Source: a bacterium
GTDB lineage: Bacteria > Bacillota > Bacilli > Lactobacillales > Streptococcaceae
Direction of reading: 5' to 3'
NCBI GenBank assembly: GCA_905221145.1
Contig: CAJNCA010000006.1
Location: 1-64,000 of the forward strand
Length of the DNA stretch: 64,000 nt
The notes beneath the pieces were generated by a model. That model was not told where the DNA came from and made no database searches. It saw nothing but the letters and a program-made list of their open reading frames with translations. Shown here piece after piece: positions 30,318 through 37,285 of this stretch. The position numbers were made by a program, and so were the translations under genes. The first letter of the stretch is position 1, and every line of letters begins with the position of its first letter.

Positions 30318-30791
30318 CTATCTGATCCTAACACCTTCTGTTTGGGTTTGAGAAACTCCTGGGATTTCAACTTCATTCTTCAACGCCTTCTTGATAGCGT
30401 CTTTATCCAGTTCACGAACCATCTTGAAATATTCATCTGGAATTGCTTGTTCATCATATTCAATTTTTACTGGATTCTTTTGCACCCAAAAGCTGTATTC
30501 TTCAGTTTTCAGCTTGTAATCTTTCAATCTGCTTAACACTTTAAAAGCAATCTCGTTCCGTCGTTCAATTCGCTTTTCTGCTGACCTAATCTTGTCCGTC
30601 AACTTATCTTTCTGCGCCTTTGCGGCATCCTTCAAGGCCTTATCATTGTTATTAGCCCATGCCACGTTATTCATCAACCGCTTGATATCTGCTTCCTCTA
30701 CAACTGACTCAATAGTATCGCGTAGTGTTTCTTCATCTAACTCCATGTTTTCAAGCCAGTCTACTGTTTTATCTAAATCGTAAATATTCAT
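30318..30791 (-). CDS. Siphovirus Gp157-type protein
   Basis: 157 aa from ATG 30791 (AAGGAAG seven bases upstream), the exact length of the family namesake. The pattern (TLRDTIESVVEEADIKRLM, KLTDKIRSAEKRIERRNEIA, WVQKNPVKIEYDEQAIPDEY) is that of Gp157, named from S. thermophilus phage Sfi-type work where it was linked to phage resistance selection. The gene lies directly before the ERF recombinase, as usual in this family. Confidence 0.82.
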   Translation of the reverse strand: MNIYDLDKTVDWLENMELDEETLRDTIESVVEEADIKRLMNNVAWANNNDKALKDAAKAQKDKLTDKIRSAEKRIERRNEIAFKVLSRLKDYKLKTEEYSFWVQKNPVKIEYDEQAIPDEYFKMVRELDKDAIKKALKNEVEIPGVSQTQTEGVRIR

Positions 30792-30810
30792 TTCTTTCTT
30801 CCTTTCTTCT

Positions 30811-31122
30811 TCAAATTCCAATCTTAGGTGCTGGCAATGCTAACGGCTCTGGGCGCAATCCCTCTGGGCGTTCATTGTCAAACGTAAAGCCTTGGAATTT
30901 TCTGCGGATATTCTTGCGAATGGCTTGACGTTCATCATATCTGCCTTGCTCATAAAGCTCTTCTGATAGCTCAAGTACCTTGGCTTCAAACTCTGCTTTT
31001 TTCTTCTTTGCTTCAGCTTCTAATTTATCTTGACGCAATACATACAAGTAAGCAATAAAGATAAAGATGATAATTGTAGCTACACCTAGTAGCTGACTCA
31101 TAATTGATGGTTCTTGTAACAT
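30811..31122 (-). CDS. Small membrane-anchored coiled-coil protein
   Basis: 103 aa: a single membrane helix (LLGVATIIIFIFIAYLYVL) followed by a charged coiled coil (KAEFEAKVLELSEELYEQGR) and a Pro-rich tail. AAGGA lies 10 bases before the ATG. Resembles small phage proteins of unknown function; the cytoplasmic coiled coil could bind a partner. Confidence 0.6.
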   Translation of the reverse strand: MLQEPSIMSQLLGVATIIIFIFIAYLYVLRQDKLEAEAKKKKAEFEAKVLELSEELYEQGRYDERQAIRKNIRRKFQGFTFDNERPEGLRPEPLALPAPKIGI

Positions 31123-31143
31123 GGTATTTATTTCCTTTCTAAA

Positions 31144-31497
31144 TTAGGCGGTCATAAGCTTGTCAAGCTCAAGCTCCGCTACTTCCTCAACGATAGCTTT
31201 TTCAGCTTTTAAATCTGCTAGTAAGTCTTTTAAACTTTCTTTTTTAGTTTTGTACCGATTGCGTGATTTCCACATACAATATAAGGCAAAACCTTTATAG
31301 TTAATAAGTACAGTTTTGTGAGTAGGGTGCATTACGAAAAACTTAAACTCTTCATGAGCTCTCATCTCATTCGCCCATTGTTTCAACGTTGTCGTTGATA
31401 GGTCATTGAACTTCTCTTTCAAGCTCTCATATCCACCCCATTCAGCTTTCTCATGCTGGGCAACGGGGCGGAAATTAACATTATCAATTACTGGCAT
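31144..31497 (-). CDS. Excisionase-like/DUF771-like hypothetical protein
   Basis: 117 aa. LSTTTLKQWANEMRAHEEFK followed by VLINYKGFALYCMWKSRNRY resembles a small winged-helix DNA-binding protein of the Xis/DUF771 kind; this is a weak, pattern-based match. If true it could act in excision, for which no other candidate exists in the prophage. Its start codon complement forms the end of a plus-strand -35 box (see 31492-31568). Confidence 0.5.
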   Translation of the reverse strand: MPVIDNVNFRPVAQHEKAEWGGYESLKEKFNDLSTTTLKQWANEMRAHEEFKFFVMHPTHKTVLINYKGFALYCMWKSRNRYKTKKESLKDLLADLKAEKAIVEEVAELELDKLMTA

Positions 31498-31568
31498 TTC
31501 TCTGCCTCCTGTGATATAATAAACATAGATAAATTTTAGGGAAGGGACGACTGCAATCGCCCTTTTTT
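31492..31568 (+). ncRNA. Candidate short plus-strand RNA (promoter 31492-31520, terminator to 31568)
   Basis: TGGCAT (31492-31497), 17-bp spacer, TATAAT (31515-31520). About 30 nt later a hairpin GGGACGA ... TCGCCC is followed by eight T residues, a textbook terminator. The product, about 31527-31568, has no ORF. Geometry equals that at 24328-24418: in both the last three bases of the -35 are the complement of the neighbouring gene's ATG. The RNA itself is inferred. Confidence 0.52.
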
Positions 31569-31582
31569 TTGTGTCTTCTTTT

Positions 31583-32290
31583 CTATAGATAAATGGTATT
31601 TAAACGCTCAATCTTAAGCATCACATTCATGCTTGGTTGCCATGTATTCCAATACTTAAGTGCATCCTGCGCGTACTTTTTAGGAAGTAAGTCGTATCGG
31701 CTCACGCAAAAGTATTCTTTAAAGTCTGCTTCTGCTTGCTTAAAGACTGACTTTGCAAAACTCTTGTTGGCATATGCTGGACTGTCAAACCCTCCCAAGC
31801 ACTCAACCACACGCGCTTTGCGTTTCTTAAGAAGTACTTGAGCAAATCCTGGGTGAATTGGCTGTTCCTTCTTCAAGTAGTCAATATCTTCAATCATAGT
31901 AGCTTGCTGTTCACGCAACTTCTTCTGAGTAGTGAATAGAGCAATGAATGCTTCTTCATCAAGATTTTCCCTAATAAATCCACCATCTTTTCTGATTGCT
32001 GGTAGAACTTCTGATGTCACCCAACGCTTGAACTCTTTGGCTTGAGGTAACTTGCTGGATAAGATAAGAGAGTAGAGACCAGATTCATTGATGATAACGA
32101 TATTTTGTTTTCCACCAGGGGTGTCCATTTCGGTCACCCCTTTGTCATCTTCATCAACGTGATTTCTGATGGCTTTAGCGGTTCCCGTATATCCTAGGAT
32201 ATCTGCAACGTCTTTCCCGACAAACCAAGGCTCCTTGCCGATTAGAACTGTTCTAACTAACTGACCTTTAAAAGTGAAAATTTCATTCAT
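31583..32290 (-). CDS. BRO-N domain antirepressor
   Basis: 235 aa. Residues 1-105 are a BRO-N domain (VRTVLIGKEPWFVGKDVADI, IRNHVDEDDKGVTEMDTPGG, INESGLYSLILSSKLPQAKE, FKRWVTSEVLPAIRKDGGF). The C-terminal half is a less conserved antirepressor domain. BRO/Ant proteins sequester or displace repressors; with a CI that lacks a cleavage domain this gene is a good candidate for the induction switch. Confidence 0.85.
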   Translation of the reverse strand: MNEIFTFKGQLVRTVLIGKEPWFVGKDVADILGYTGTAKAIRNHVDEDDKGVTEMDTPGGKQNIVIINESGLYSLILSSKLPQAKEFKRWVTSEVLPAIRKDGGFIRENLDEEAFIALFTTQKKLREQQATMIEDIDYLKKEQPIHPGFAQVLLKKRKARVVECLGGFDSPAYANKSFAKSVFKQAEADFKEYFCVSRYDLLPKKYAQDALKYWNTWQPSMNVMLKIERLNTIYL

Positions 32291-32302
32291 GATGTTACTC
32301 CT

Positions 32303-32518
32303 TTAACTGATTTCTTCTAATTTTTCCCAAGATTCGGATAGCTTCAACTTCTTATGTACAAGCAATTTCAAATCATCACTTCCCTTCCCCTTTTTAAAGA
32401 GTTGTGTGATAGCTGATGGCGTAACTCCTGCTACTATAGCTAAGTCTGTCTTGCTCCACCCTTTTTCCTTTAAGCTAGCTTCTGCTAACTTCGCCCACCT
32501 TTTTTGTTGGTCTTTCAT
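32303..32518 (-). CDS. Cro-like helix-turn-helix protein
   Basis: 71 aa, one HTH (KTDLAIVAGVTPSAITQLFK). It is the first gene of the early minus-strand operon, opposite the CI repressor, the place of Cro. GGAGGT lies upstream of the ATG. Expected to repress the CI promoter during lytic growth. Confidence 0.8.
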   Translation of the reverse strand: MKDQQKRWAKLAEASLKEKGWSKTDLAIVAGVTPSAITQLFKKGKGSDDLKLLVHKKLKLSESWEKLEEIS

Positions 32519-32599
32519 GTGACCACCTCCTTTTTTAAATTTAAGTTACTATTAGTTAAAGAAAAAGTGAAAAAAATTTTTATTTTTTTAAAAATAATG

Positions 32600-32628
32600 T
32601 TGACAATAAAAATTAATTCTTATATAAT
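32600..32628 (+). promoter_or_regulatory. Perfect-consensus plus-strand promoter facing the early promoter
   Basis: TTGACA (32600-32605), 17-bp spacer, TATAAT (32623-32628). It points towards cI but 338 bp before its start, inside the leader of the early transcript. No ORF follows closely. It would make RNA antisense to the early leader or a long-leader cI transcript. Confidence 0.7.
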
Positions 32629-32800
32629 AGGAGTGTAGAAAAAAGCTATAAAAAACTATAAAAAGTTTTAGAAAGCTGATAAGAATAGTCTTTTTTAAAG
32701 GTACAACAAAAAATAAAGAAAAATAAAGTACATTAAAGGTACACAAAAAAACGGGAATTTTTTTGATTTTGTTTTTAACTATATCTTTAACTCTGAGATA

Positions 32801-32829
32801 ATAATACCACTTTAGAAAGAGCTTGTCAA
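32801..32829 (-). promoter_or_regulatory. Early lytic promoter (PR equivalent)
   Basis: Minus strand: TTGACA (32829-32824), 17-bp spacer, TATTAT (32806-32801). It drives the cro-containing early operon after a ~275-nt AT-rich leader. The putative CI operators begin 32 bp upstream. The gap 32519-32965 holds these promoters and operators and no gene. Confidence 0.8.
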
Positions 32830-32860
32830 CAGTTTTTCATCTTTTTTTTACATTTTTTTG

Positions 32861-32924
32861 GATTATATTTAATCTTTTTATAGATTATATTTAATCTTAT
32901 GTATATAAAGTATCAAATATAATC
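32861..32924. promoter_or_regulatory. CI/Cro operator cluster and cI promoter
   Basis: GATTATATTTAATC occurs at 32861-32874 and 32883-32896 (22 bp apart, two helical turns) and a third, inverted GATTATATTTGATA at 32924-32911. Arms GATTA/TAATC make each an imperfect palindrome. TATAAT at 32918-32923 on the plus strand overlaps the third site and lies 43 bp before the cI ATG with a poor -35, as expected for a regulated repressor-maintenance promoter. Confidence 0.75.
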
Positions 32925-32965
32925 TTAAAACGCTAATATTTGGATAAAAAGGGGGTGCATTTTAT

Positions 32966-33337
32966 ATGTTACCTGTGTATGAAGCTGTCAAAAAGCTTTG
33001 TAAAAGTAGAGGATTGTCTTTTAATGATGTTGAAGAAGGGATTGGCGTTGGCAAAAATACCTTATATGGCCTAAAAAGAAATCACCCTTCTATGGAGAGA
33101 GTCATGCAACTTGCAGACTTTTTTGACGTGTCCGTGGATTTTTTGCTAGGTCGTACAGATCAAGAAAATCCTAGAGAAACCATAAGAGAGAATCTTGAAA
33201 ACGAAAATTTGAAAGAGATGGACTATGAGAAGTTTTTCTCTATGGATATACAAAAAGACGGGCAGAAGATTACTGACCGTGATAAGCGCATTATAAAAGC
33301 TATGATAGACTCATATCTAAAAGAGTCTACAATATAG
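32966..33337 (+). CDS. CI-like repressor, short form
   Basis: 123 aa. N-terminal HTH_3 domain (KLCKSRGLSFNDVEEGIGVG, KNTLYGLKRNHPSMERVMQL, FFDVSVDFLLGR), then a charged helical C terminus. There is no S24/LexA-type peptidase domain, so RecA-driven self-cleavage is not expected; the repressor must be relieved another way, perhaps by the BRO-type antirepressor. GGGGGTG upstream is the ribosome site. Confidence 0.85.
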   Translation: MLPVYEAVKKLCKSRGLSFNDVEEGIGVGKNTLYGLKRNHPSMERVMQLADFFDVSVDFLLGRTDQENPRETIRENLENENLKEMDYEKFFSMDIQKDGQKITDRDKRIIKAMIDSYLKESTI

Positions 33338-33339
33338 TA

Positions 33340-33391
33340 GAAAACAAAAAAGCCCCATGCTCTCAAAGTTTGGAGACTCTGAGCACGGGGC
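33340..33391 (-). terminator. Terminator hairpin between cI and int, T-tail on the minus strand
   Basis: 11-bp arms at 33352-33362 and 33381-33391 (GCCCC cores) pair fully on the minus strand with one G-T and then run into six T residues. On the plus strand the stem has an A-C mismatch and no T-tract. The orientation suggests it blocks antisense transcription into cI, or that it is bidirectional. Confidence 0.6.
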
Positions 33392-33397
33392 ATAGCT

Positions 33398-33435
33398 GTA
33401 TAGTAGAAAGCTTTAAAAAGCGCTTTTTACTATAC
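33398..33435 (+). repeat. 14-bp inverted repeat before the integrase gene
   Basis: GTATAGTAGAAAGC (33398-33411) and GCTTTTTACTATAC (33422-33435) pair over 14 bp with one G-T and a 10-base loop. It lies 31 bp before the integrase start and could reduce readthrough from cI or act in mRNA processing. Confidence 0.7.
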
Positions 33436-33466
33436 CCATTTTATCAAAAAAGTGAGGTAAAAGCAA

Positions 33467-34618
33467 ATGTGGATGGAAGAAAGAGAAAACGGAAAGTTCA
33501 AGTTTCACGAAAGATACAAGGATCCGTACACGGAAAAATGGAAAAAAATATCTATAACGCTTGACAGCAAATCCCCTCGTGCAAAAAAAGAAGCACAAAA
33601 GATACTTGATGAAAAGATAGCTGAAAAGCTACAAAGCTTGACTACTACTGATATGCTTTTCACGGACGTGCTAAACGACTGGTGGGAGCTTCATAAAAAG
33701 TCTATCAAACCTTCTACTATCAAGACTATGGTCTATGCTGTAGATGAAATTAAAGAGACCTTTGCGCCTGACGTAAAAATAAAAAATATCACGGCCAAGT
33801 ATACCCAACAATTCTTCACGGATTCGGAAGAAAATCATATCAAGCTCAAAAAACAGAAATCTGTACTGAGCATGGTCTTCAAGTACGCACTAGACATGGA
33901 GCTGATAGATAGCAACCCCGTCCAGCGTGTGCGACTTCCTAAAAAGGTTGTCACATATGAGACCATGGAGAGGATTGAGGATAAGTTCCTTGAGCAAAGT
34001 GAACTAAAAAGACTTCTGAAAGCCATGAAAAAGTACAATCGGGGCTATCATGTGGCACGTATGGCGGAATTTATGGCGCTGAACGGTTGCCGTGTCGGGG
34101 AAGCTGGGGCGCTGAAATTTGAGAACTACGATAGAGAAAATCGCACTATCACAATCAATGGTACTTTAGATCCCACGCGCAAAGGTTCTGAAGGTATCAA
34201 GACCACACCTAAAACTCTATCATCTATACGTGTAGTTGACTTAACTAAAAAAGAAATTGAGATTATAGAAGAGTTTATTGAGTTGCACGAAATCAGAAAA
34301 AGCACCAATCCGAATTATAAAGACATGGGCTTTATCTTTGTATCAGCCAATGGCATTCCGATTCATAAATCATCTATCGGAAAGCTTATGAAAAATGCCA
34401 ATGCTACTTTAAAGCATCCAATCAACAAACCACTGCACCCGCATATCTTACGCCATACACTGATCAGCACACTTGCTGAAAATAATATTCCACTAAAAGC
34501 AATCACGCAAAGAGTTGGCCACAAAGACAATGGAAAGACGACAATGGAGATTTACACGCACGTTACCAAAAATATTAAGTCACGAGTTGTGGACGTGCTA
34601 GACAAAATTTATAAATAG
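33467..34618 (+). CDS. int: Tyrosine integrase
   Basis: 383 aa. Domains in order: N-terminal arm-binding domain (~1-60, basic, GKFKFHERYKDPYTEKWKK), core-binding SAM-like domain (~65-165), catalytic domain. Catalytic residues visible: Arg in MALNGCRVGEAGAL, His-x-x-Arg in HPHILRHTLIST, His in RVGHKDNG and the nucleophile Tyr363 in MEIYTHVTK. It recombines attP with the rplL 3' region. The stop is 4 bp from the arm-type repeats and 36 bp from the attachment repeat. GAGG precedes the ATG by 9 bases. Confidence 0.95.
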   Translation: MWMEERENGKFKFHERYKDPYTEKWKKISITLDSKSPRAKKEAQKILDEKIAEKLQSLTTTDMLFTDVLNDWWELHKKSIKPSTIKTMVYAVDEIKETFAPDVKIKNITAKYTQQFFTDSEENHIKLKKQKSVLSMVFKYALDMELIDSNPVQRVRLPKKVVTYETMERIEDKFLEQSELKRLLKAMKKYNRGYHVARMAEFMALNGCRVGEAGALKFENYDRENRTITINGTLDPTRKGSEGIKTTPKTLSSIRVVDLTKKEIEIIEEFIELHEIRKSTNPNYKDMGFIFVSANGIPIHKSSIGKLMKNANATLKHPINKPLHPHILRHTLISTLAENNIPLKAITQRVGHKDNGKTTMEIYTHVTKNIKSRVVDVLDKIYK

Positions 34619-34620
34619 TT

Positions 34621-34640
34621 TTGCCCCCTTTTTGCCCCCT
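34621..34640 (+). repeat. Two TGCCCCC repeats next to int, candidate arm-type sites
   Basis: Two direct copies 11 bp apart directly after the integrase stop; same motif and spacing as at 299-327 on the other prophage end. See that entry for the interpretation. Confidence 0.5.
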
Positions 34641-34645
34641 GGCAC

Positions 34646-34683
34646 ACAAAAAAGAAAACCGCTACTCTCAAGAATAGCGGTTT
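34646..34683 (-). terminator. rplJ-rplL operon terminator
   Basis: AAACCGCTA and TAGCGGTTT form a 9-bp stem; on the minus strand the stem is followed by TTTTCTTTTTTG. It lies 36 bp after the rplL stop and inside the attachment repeat, so prophage insertion leaves rplL with a functional terminator. Confidence 0.88.
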
Positions 34684-34732
34684 AATCATGTTTTTAAGCT
34701 ACTAATGTAGTCGCTCTATTATTTAAGAGTAA
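34654..34732. repeat. attL: attL: integrase-proximal attachment repeat at the 3' end of rplL
   Basis: Near-identical to 105-183 (three mismatches). It covers the last sense codons of rplL, the stop codon, the 3' UTR and the terminator stem. The phage attP must carry these same bases, so the rplL reading frame stays intact after insertion. Confidence 0.88.
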
Positions 34733-35087
34733 CTGAAGCTCCAGCTTCTTCCAATTTAGCTTTAAGTTCTTCAGCTTCTGCAGCTGCAACACCTTCTTTG
34801 ATGACACCTGGTGCACCATCAACAAGTTCTTTAGCTTCTTTAAGACCAAGACCAGTGATTTCACGTACAACTTTGATAACGCCAACTTTTTTGTCGCCTG
34901 CAGATGTCAATTCAACGTCGAATGAATCTTTAGCAGCACCAGCGTCAGCAGCACCAGCTGCAGCAACAGCTACAGGAGCAGCTGCAGTTACACCAAATTC
35001 TTCTTCGATAGCTTTTACAAGGTCGTTCAATTCAAGGATTGAAGCTTCTTTAATTTCAGCAATAATGTTTTCAATGTTCAATGCCAT
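34719..35087 (-). CDS. rplL: 50S ribosomal protein L7/L12
   Basis: 122 aa from ATG 35087 (GGAGGA seven bases upstream). N-terminal dimer domain ([20 protein letters not shown]), Ala/Gly hinge ([17 protein letters not shown]) and C-terminal factor-binding domain ([20 protein letters not shown]). Forms the stalk that recruits translation GTPases. Its 3' end is the prophage insertion target, yet the C terminus ([10 protein letters not shown]) is normal. Confidence 0.97.
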   Translation of the reverse strand: MALNIENIIAEIKEASILELNDLVKAIEEEFGVTAAAPVAVAAAGAADAGAAKDSFDVELTSAGDKKVGVIKVVREITGLGLKEAKELVDGAPGVIKEGVAAAEAEELKAKLEEAGASVTLK

Positions 35088-35160
35088 TGTTATTTCCTCC
35101 AAATAAGTTTTTAAATTTATAATATTTTTTTGTAGCTAGGCTACGCTGCGTAGCTTAAGA

Positions 35161-35661
35161 TTAAGCTGCGTCTTCTTTGTTGTCTGCAACCGCTTTGACT
35201 GCAAGAGCAACGTTGCGCACTGGCGCTTGAAGTACAGAAAGGAGCATAGAAAGAAGTCCTTCGCGGTTTGGAAGAGTTGCAAGTGCAAGAATCTCTTCTT
35301 TAGATGCGACAGCGCCTTCGATTGCACCACCTTTGATTTCAAGTGCTTCAGCGTCTTTAGCAAAATCGTTCAAGATTTTCGCTGGTGCGATAACATCTTC
35401 GTTAGAAAATGCTACTGCAGATGGTCCAACAAATACTGATGCAAGTTCTTCAAGACCAGCTTTTTCAGCTGCACGACGCAAGATTGAGTTTTTAATAACT
35501 TTATACTCAACTTCGCTTCCACGAAGCTCACGACGAAGAACTGTATCTTGCTCAACTGTCAAACCACGAGCGTCAACAACGACGATAGATGCAGCAGCTT
35601 TCATTTTTTCAGCTACTACGTCAACTAGTTCCGCTTTTTTAGCAATAATTGCTTCACTCAT
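35161..35661 (-). CDS. rplJ: 50S ribosomal protein L10
   Basis: 166 aa from ATG 35661, 11 bases after GGAGG. Standard L10 ([40 protein letters not shown]), base of the ribosomal stalk. The complex of L10 with L7/L12 binds its own mRNA leader (35662-35833) and represses translation. Confidence 0.97.
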   Translation of the reverse strand: MSEAIIAKKAELVDVVAEKMKAAASIVVVDARGLTVEQDTVLRRELRGSEVEYKVIKNSILRRAAEKAGLEELASVFVGPSAVAFSNEDVIAPAKILNDFAKDAEALEIKGGAIEGAVASKEEILALATLPNREGLLSMLLSVLQAPVRNVALAVKAVADNKEDAA

Positions 35662-35833
35662 TAGTGTGTTCACCTCCGTAATTATTTTGCTTGGGGAATT
35701 TTTCCAAAAGAAAAACGCGCCCAAACCTAGACACGAAAGTACAATACGCTTCTTTTTACATGATACGTTTTGTCCTCGGTAGGATACTTATGAGTCTAGC
35801 TCCCCTACTGTCTTAGGCAGTTTTTTCAAACCG
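35662..35833 (-). promoter_or_regulatory. L10 leader (autoregulatory ribosomal protein leader)
   Basis: On the minus strand the leader contains CTGCCTAAGACAGTAGGGG and later TCCTACCGAGG, the pairing segments with the kink-turn region characteristic of the L10 leader family in Firmicutes. A GC-rich hairpin and T-rich run follow before the ribosome site, consistent with attenuation by L10(L12)4. Confidence 0.88.
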
Positions 35834-35839
35834 TATATA

Positions 35840-35868
35840 AGTATAGCATAGTTAAAAAAAGAATGCAA
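35840..35868 (-). promoter_or_regulatory. rplJL promoter
   Basis: Minus strand TTGCAT (35868-35863), 17-bp spacer, TATACT (35845-35840). Start expected near 35833, just before the L10 leader. Confidence 0.75.
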
Positions 35869-35911
35869 GATTTTTGCAAACTTTTTTTAAAAATTTTTCG
35901 TGATTTTTCTA

Positions 35912-37171
35912 TTAAAGTTCAACTGTCAGGACTTGACCTTGCTTAACAACCTGCTCTCCAGCAATATAAACGTCATCTACATCACTAGATTTGACAGCAT
36001 AAACCAGGTGAGAGAGCATATTTTTCTGAGGTTGGAGATGGATTTTTCCTTGTGGTTGGATGACGAGAAAATCTGCTTGCTTACCAACTTCCAGACTTCC
36101 TATCTGATTTTCCATTCCAAGGACCTTAGCTCCTTCGATTGTCAGTGCCTTGAGAGCTGTTTCGATAGGAAATTGGCTAGCGTCTCCACTTTTCATCTTC
36201 TGAAGAAGCGCTGCTGTCCGTCCTTCCTCAAACATATCTAGGTTGTTATTGGAAGCAACCGAGTCTGTAGCAATTCCGACTGCTACTCCTGCTTTTTGGA
36301 GTTGGATGATGGGAGCAATACCTGATGCCAGTTTGAGGTTACTGATAGGATTATGCGCAATTGCCACTTGAGATATTGCCAAGCGTTCAATTTCTCGCTC
36401 GTTTAATTCTACCCCATGAGCAAAGACAGACGGATGATCTAAGTAACCCAGTCCTTCTAGAAAGGCGAGGGGACGTTTGCCGTAGCGTTTCAGGATAATT
36501 CCTGACTCTTCCTTGGTCTCCGCCACATGGATATGGATGGGAATATTCAGCTCTTTTGCCATATCTAGACTCTCTTCCAGCAAGTCTCTACTACAGCTGT
36601 AGGGAGAATGTGGTGCCACCATCACCTTGAAATTTGGATCTTCATATCCTATGATTGTTTCGATAATAGCTCGTGTTCTGCTTATAGTCTCAGCAGTTGT
36701 TTCTGTCTCTGAAGAAAAGAGGGTCGGTGAGAAATAACAACGCATCTTGGATGCCTTGACTGCCTGATAAATCTGCTCAATATCTACACCATTGGGATTA
36801 TACATATCGTTGAAGGTTGTTGTTCCTGACTGGAGCATTTCTGTCAGCACTTCTTTGACTGCCTTGGTAGTCATGTCTGAAGTAAACTCAGCTTCTGCTG
36901 GCCAGATATAGTCATTGAGCCATTCATGGAGATTACTGTCATCCCGAATTCCTCGCAAACCTGTCATGGCAGAATGGGTGTGGCAATTGACCAAGCCAGG
37001 CATAATCCAGGCTCCTTGATAGTCTATAATCTGCTCAGCTTGCTCTAAAACTTCTGGCTTCTCTTGACCGACATAGACAATTTGATAATCCTTAACTGCT
37101 AAGATTCCATCCAAATAAACATGGAAATCTTGGTCACAAGTCACGATATTTACATGCTGATAGACTTTCAT
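35912..37171 (-). CDS. Amidohydrolase, methylthioadenosine/S-adenosylhomocysteine deaminase type (Atz/Trz family)
   Basis: 419 aa. Metal-binding motif VNCHTHSAM at ~63-71, then HIHVAETKEESG, the FAHGVELNE His, and ATDSVASNN near 300, the ligand set of the MtaD/SsnA-like amidohydrolases. It would deaminate 5'-methylthioadenosine, S-adenosylhomocysteine or a related purine. It is monocistronic, between the rpl leader and an ABC exporter. Substrate is inferred from family only. Confidence 0.85.
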   Translation of the reverse strand: MKVYQHVNIVTCDQDFHVYLDGILAVKDYQIVYVGQEKPEVLEQAEQIIDYQGAWIMPGLVNCHTHSAMTGLRGIRDDSNLHEWLNDYIWPAEAEFTSDMTTKAVKEVLTEMLQSGTTTFNDMYNPNGVDIEQIYQAVKASKMRCYFSPTLFSSETETTAETISRTRAIIETIIGYEDPNFKVMVAPHSPYSCSRDLLEESLDMAKELNIPIHIHVAETKEESGIILKRYGKRPLAFLEGLGYLDHPSVFAHGVELNEREIERLAISQVAIAHNPISNLKLASGIAPIIQLQKAGVAVGIATDSVASNNNLDMFEEGRTAALLQKMKSGDASQFPIETALKALTIEGAKVLGMENQIGSLEVGKQADFLVIQPQGKIHLQPQKNMLSHLVYAVKSSDVDDVYIAGEQVVKQGQVLTVEL

Positions 37172-37228
37172 TATAGGCTCCTTTTCTAAAAAACAATTTA
37201 CAGTGAATAATTTTTCTAGCTATTGTAA

Positions 37229-37258
37229 CAAAAAAGTCACCCGAAGGCAACTTTTTTC
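37229..37258 (-). terminator. Terminator with TTCG tetraloop after the ABC exporter genes
   Basis: AAAAAGTTGCC and GGTGACTTTTTT flank the stable tetraloop TTCG on the minus strand; T-rich on both sides, so it can work in both directions. Confidence 0.8.
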
Positions 37259-37285
37259 GTCTATAAAATTTCAAAAGAGAAAGGA

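Noticed and set aside
34621..34640. GCCCCC runs as possible packaging (cos) site
   Set aside because: Their position on both sides of the attachment core and next to int fits integrase arm sites better; nothing connects them to terminase.
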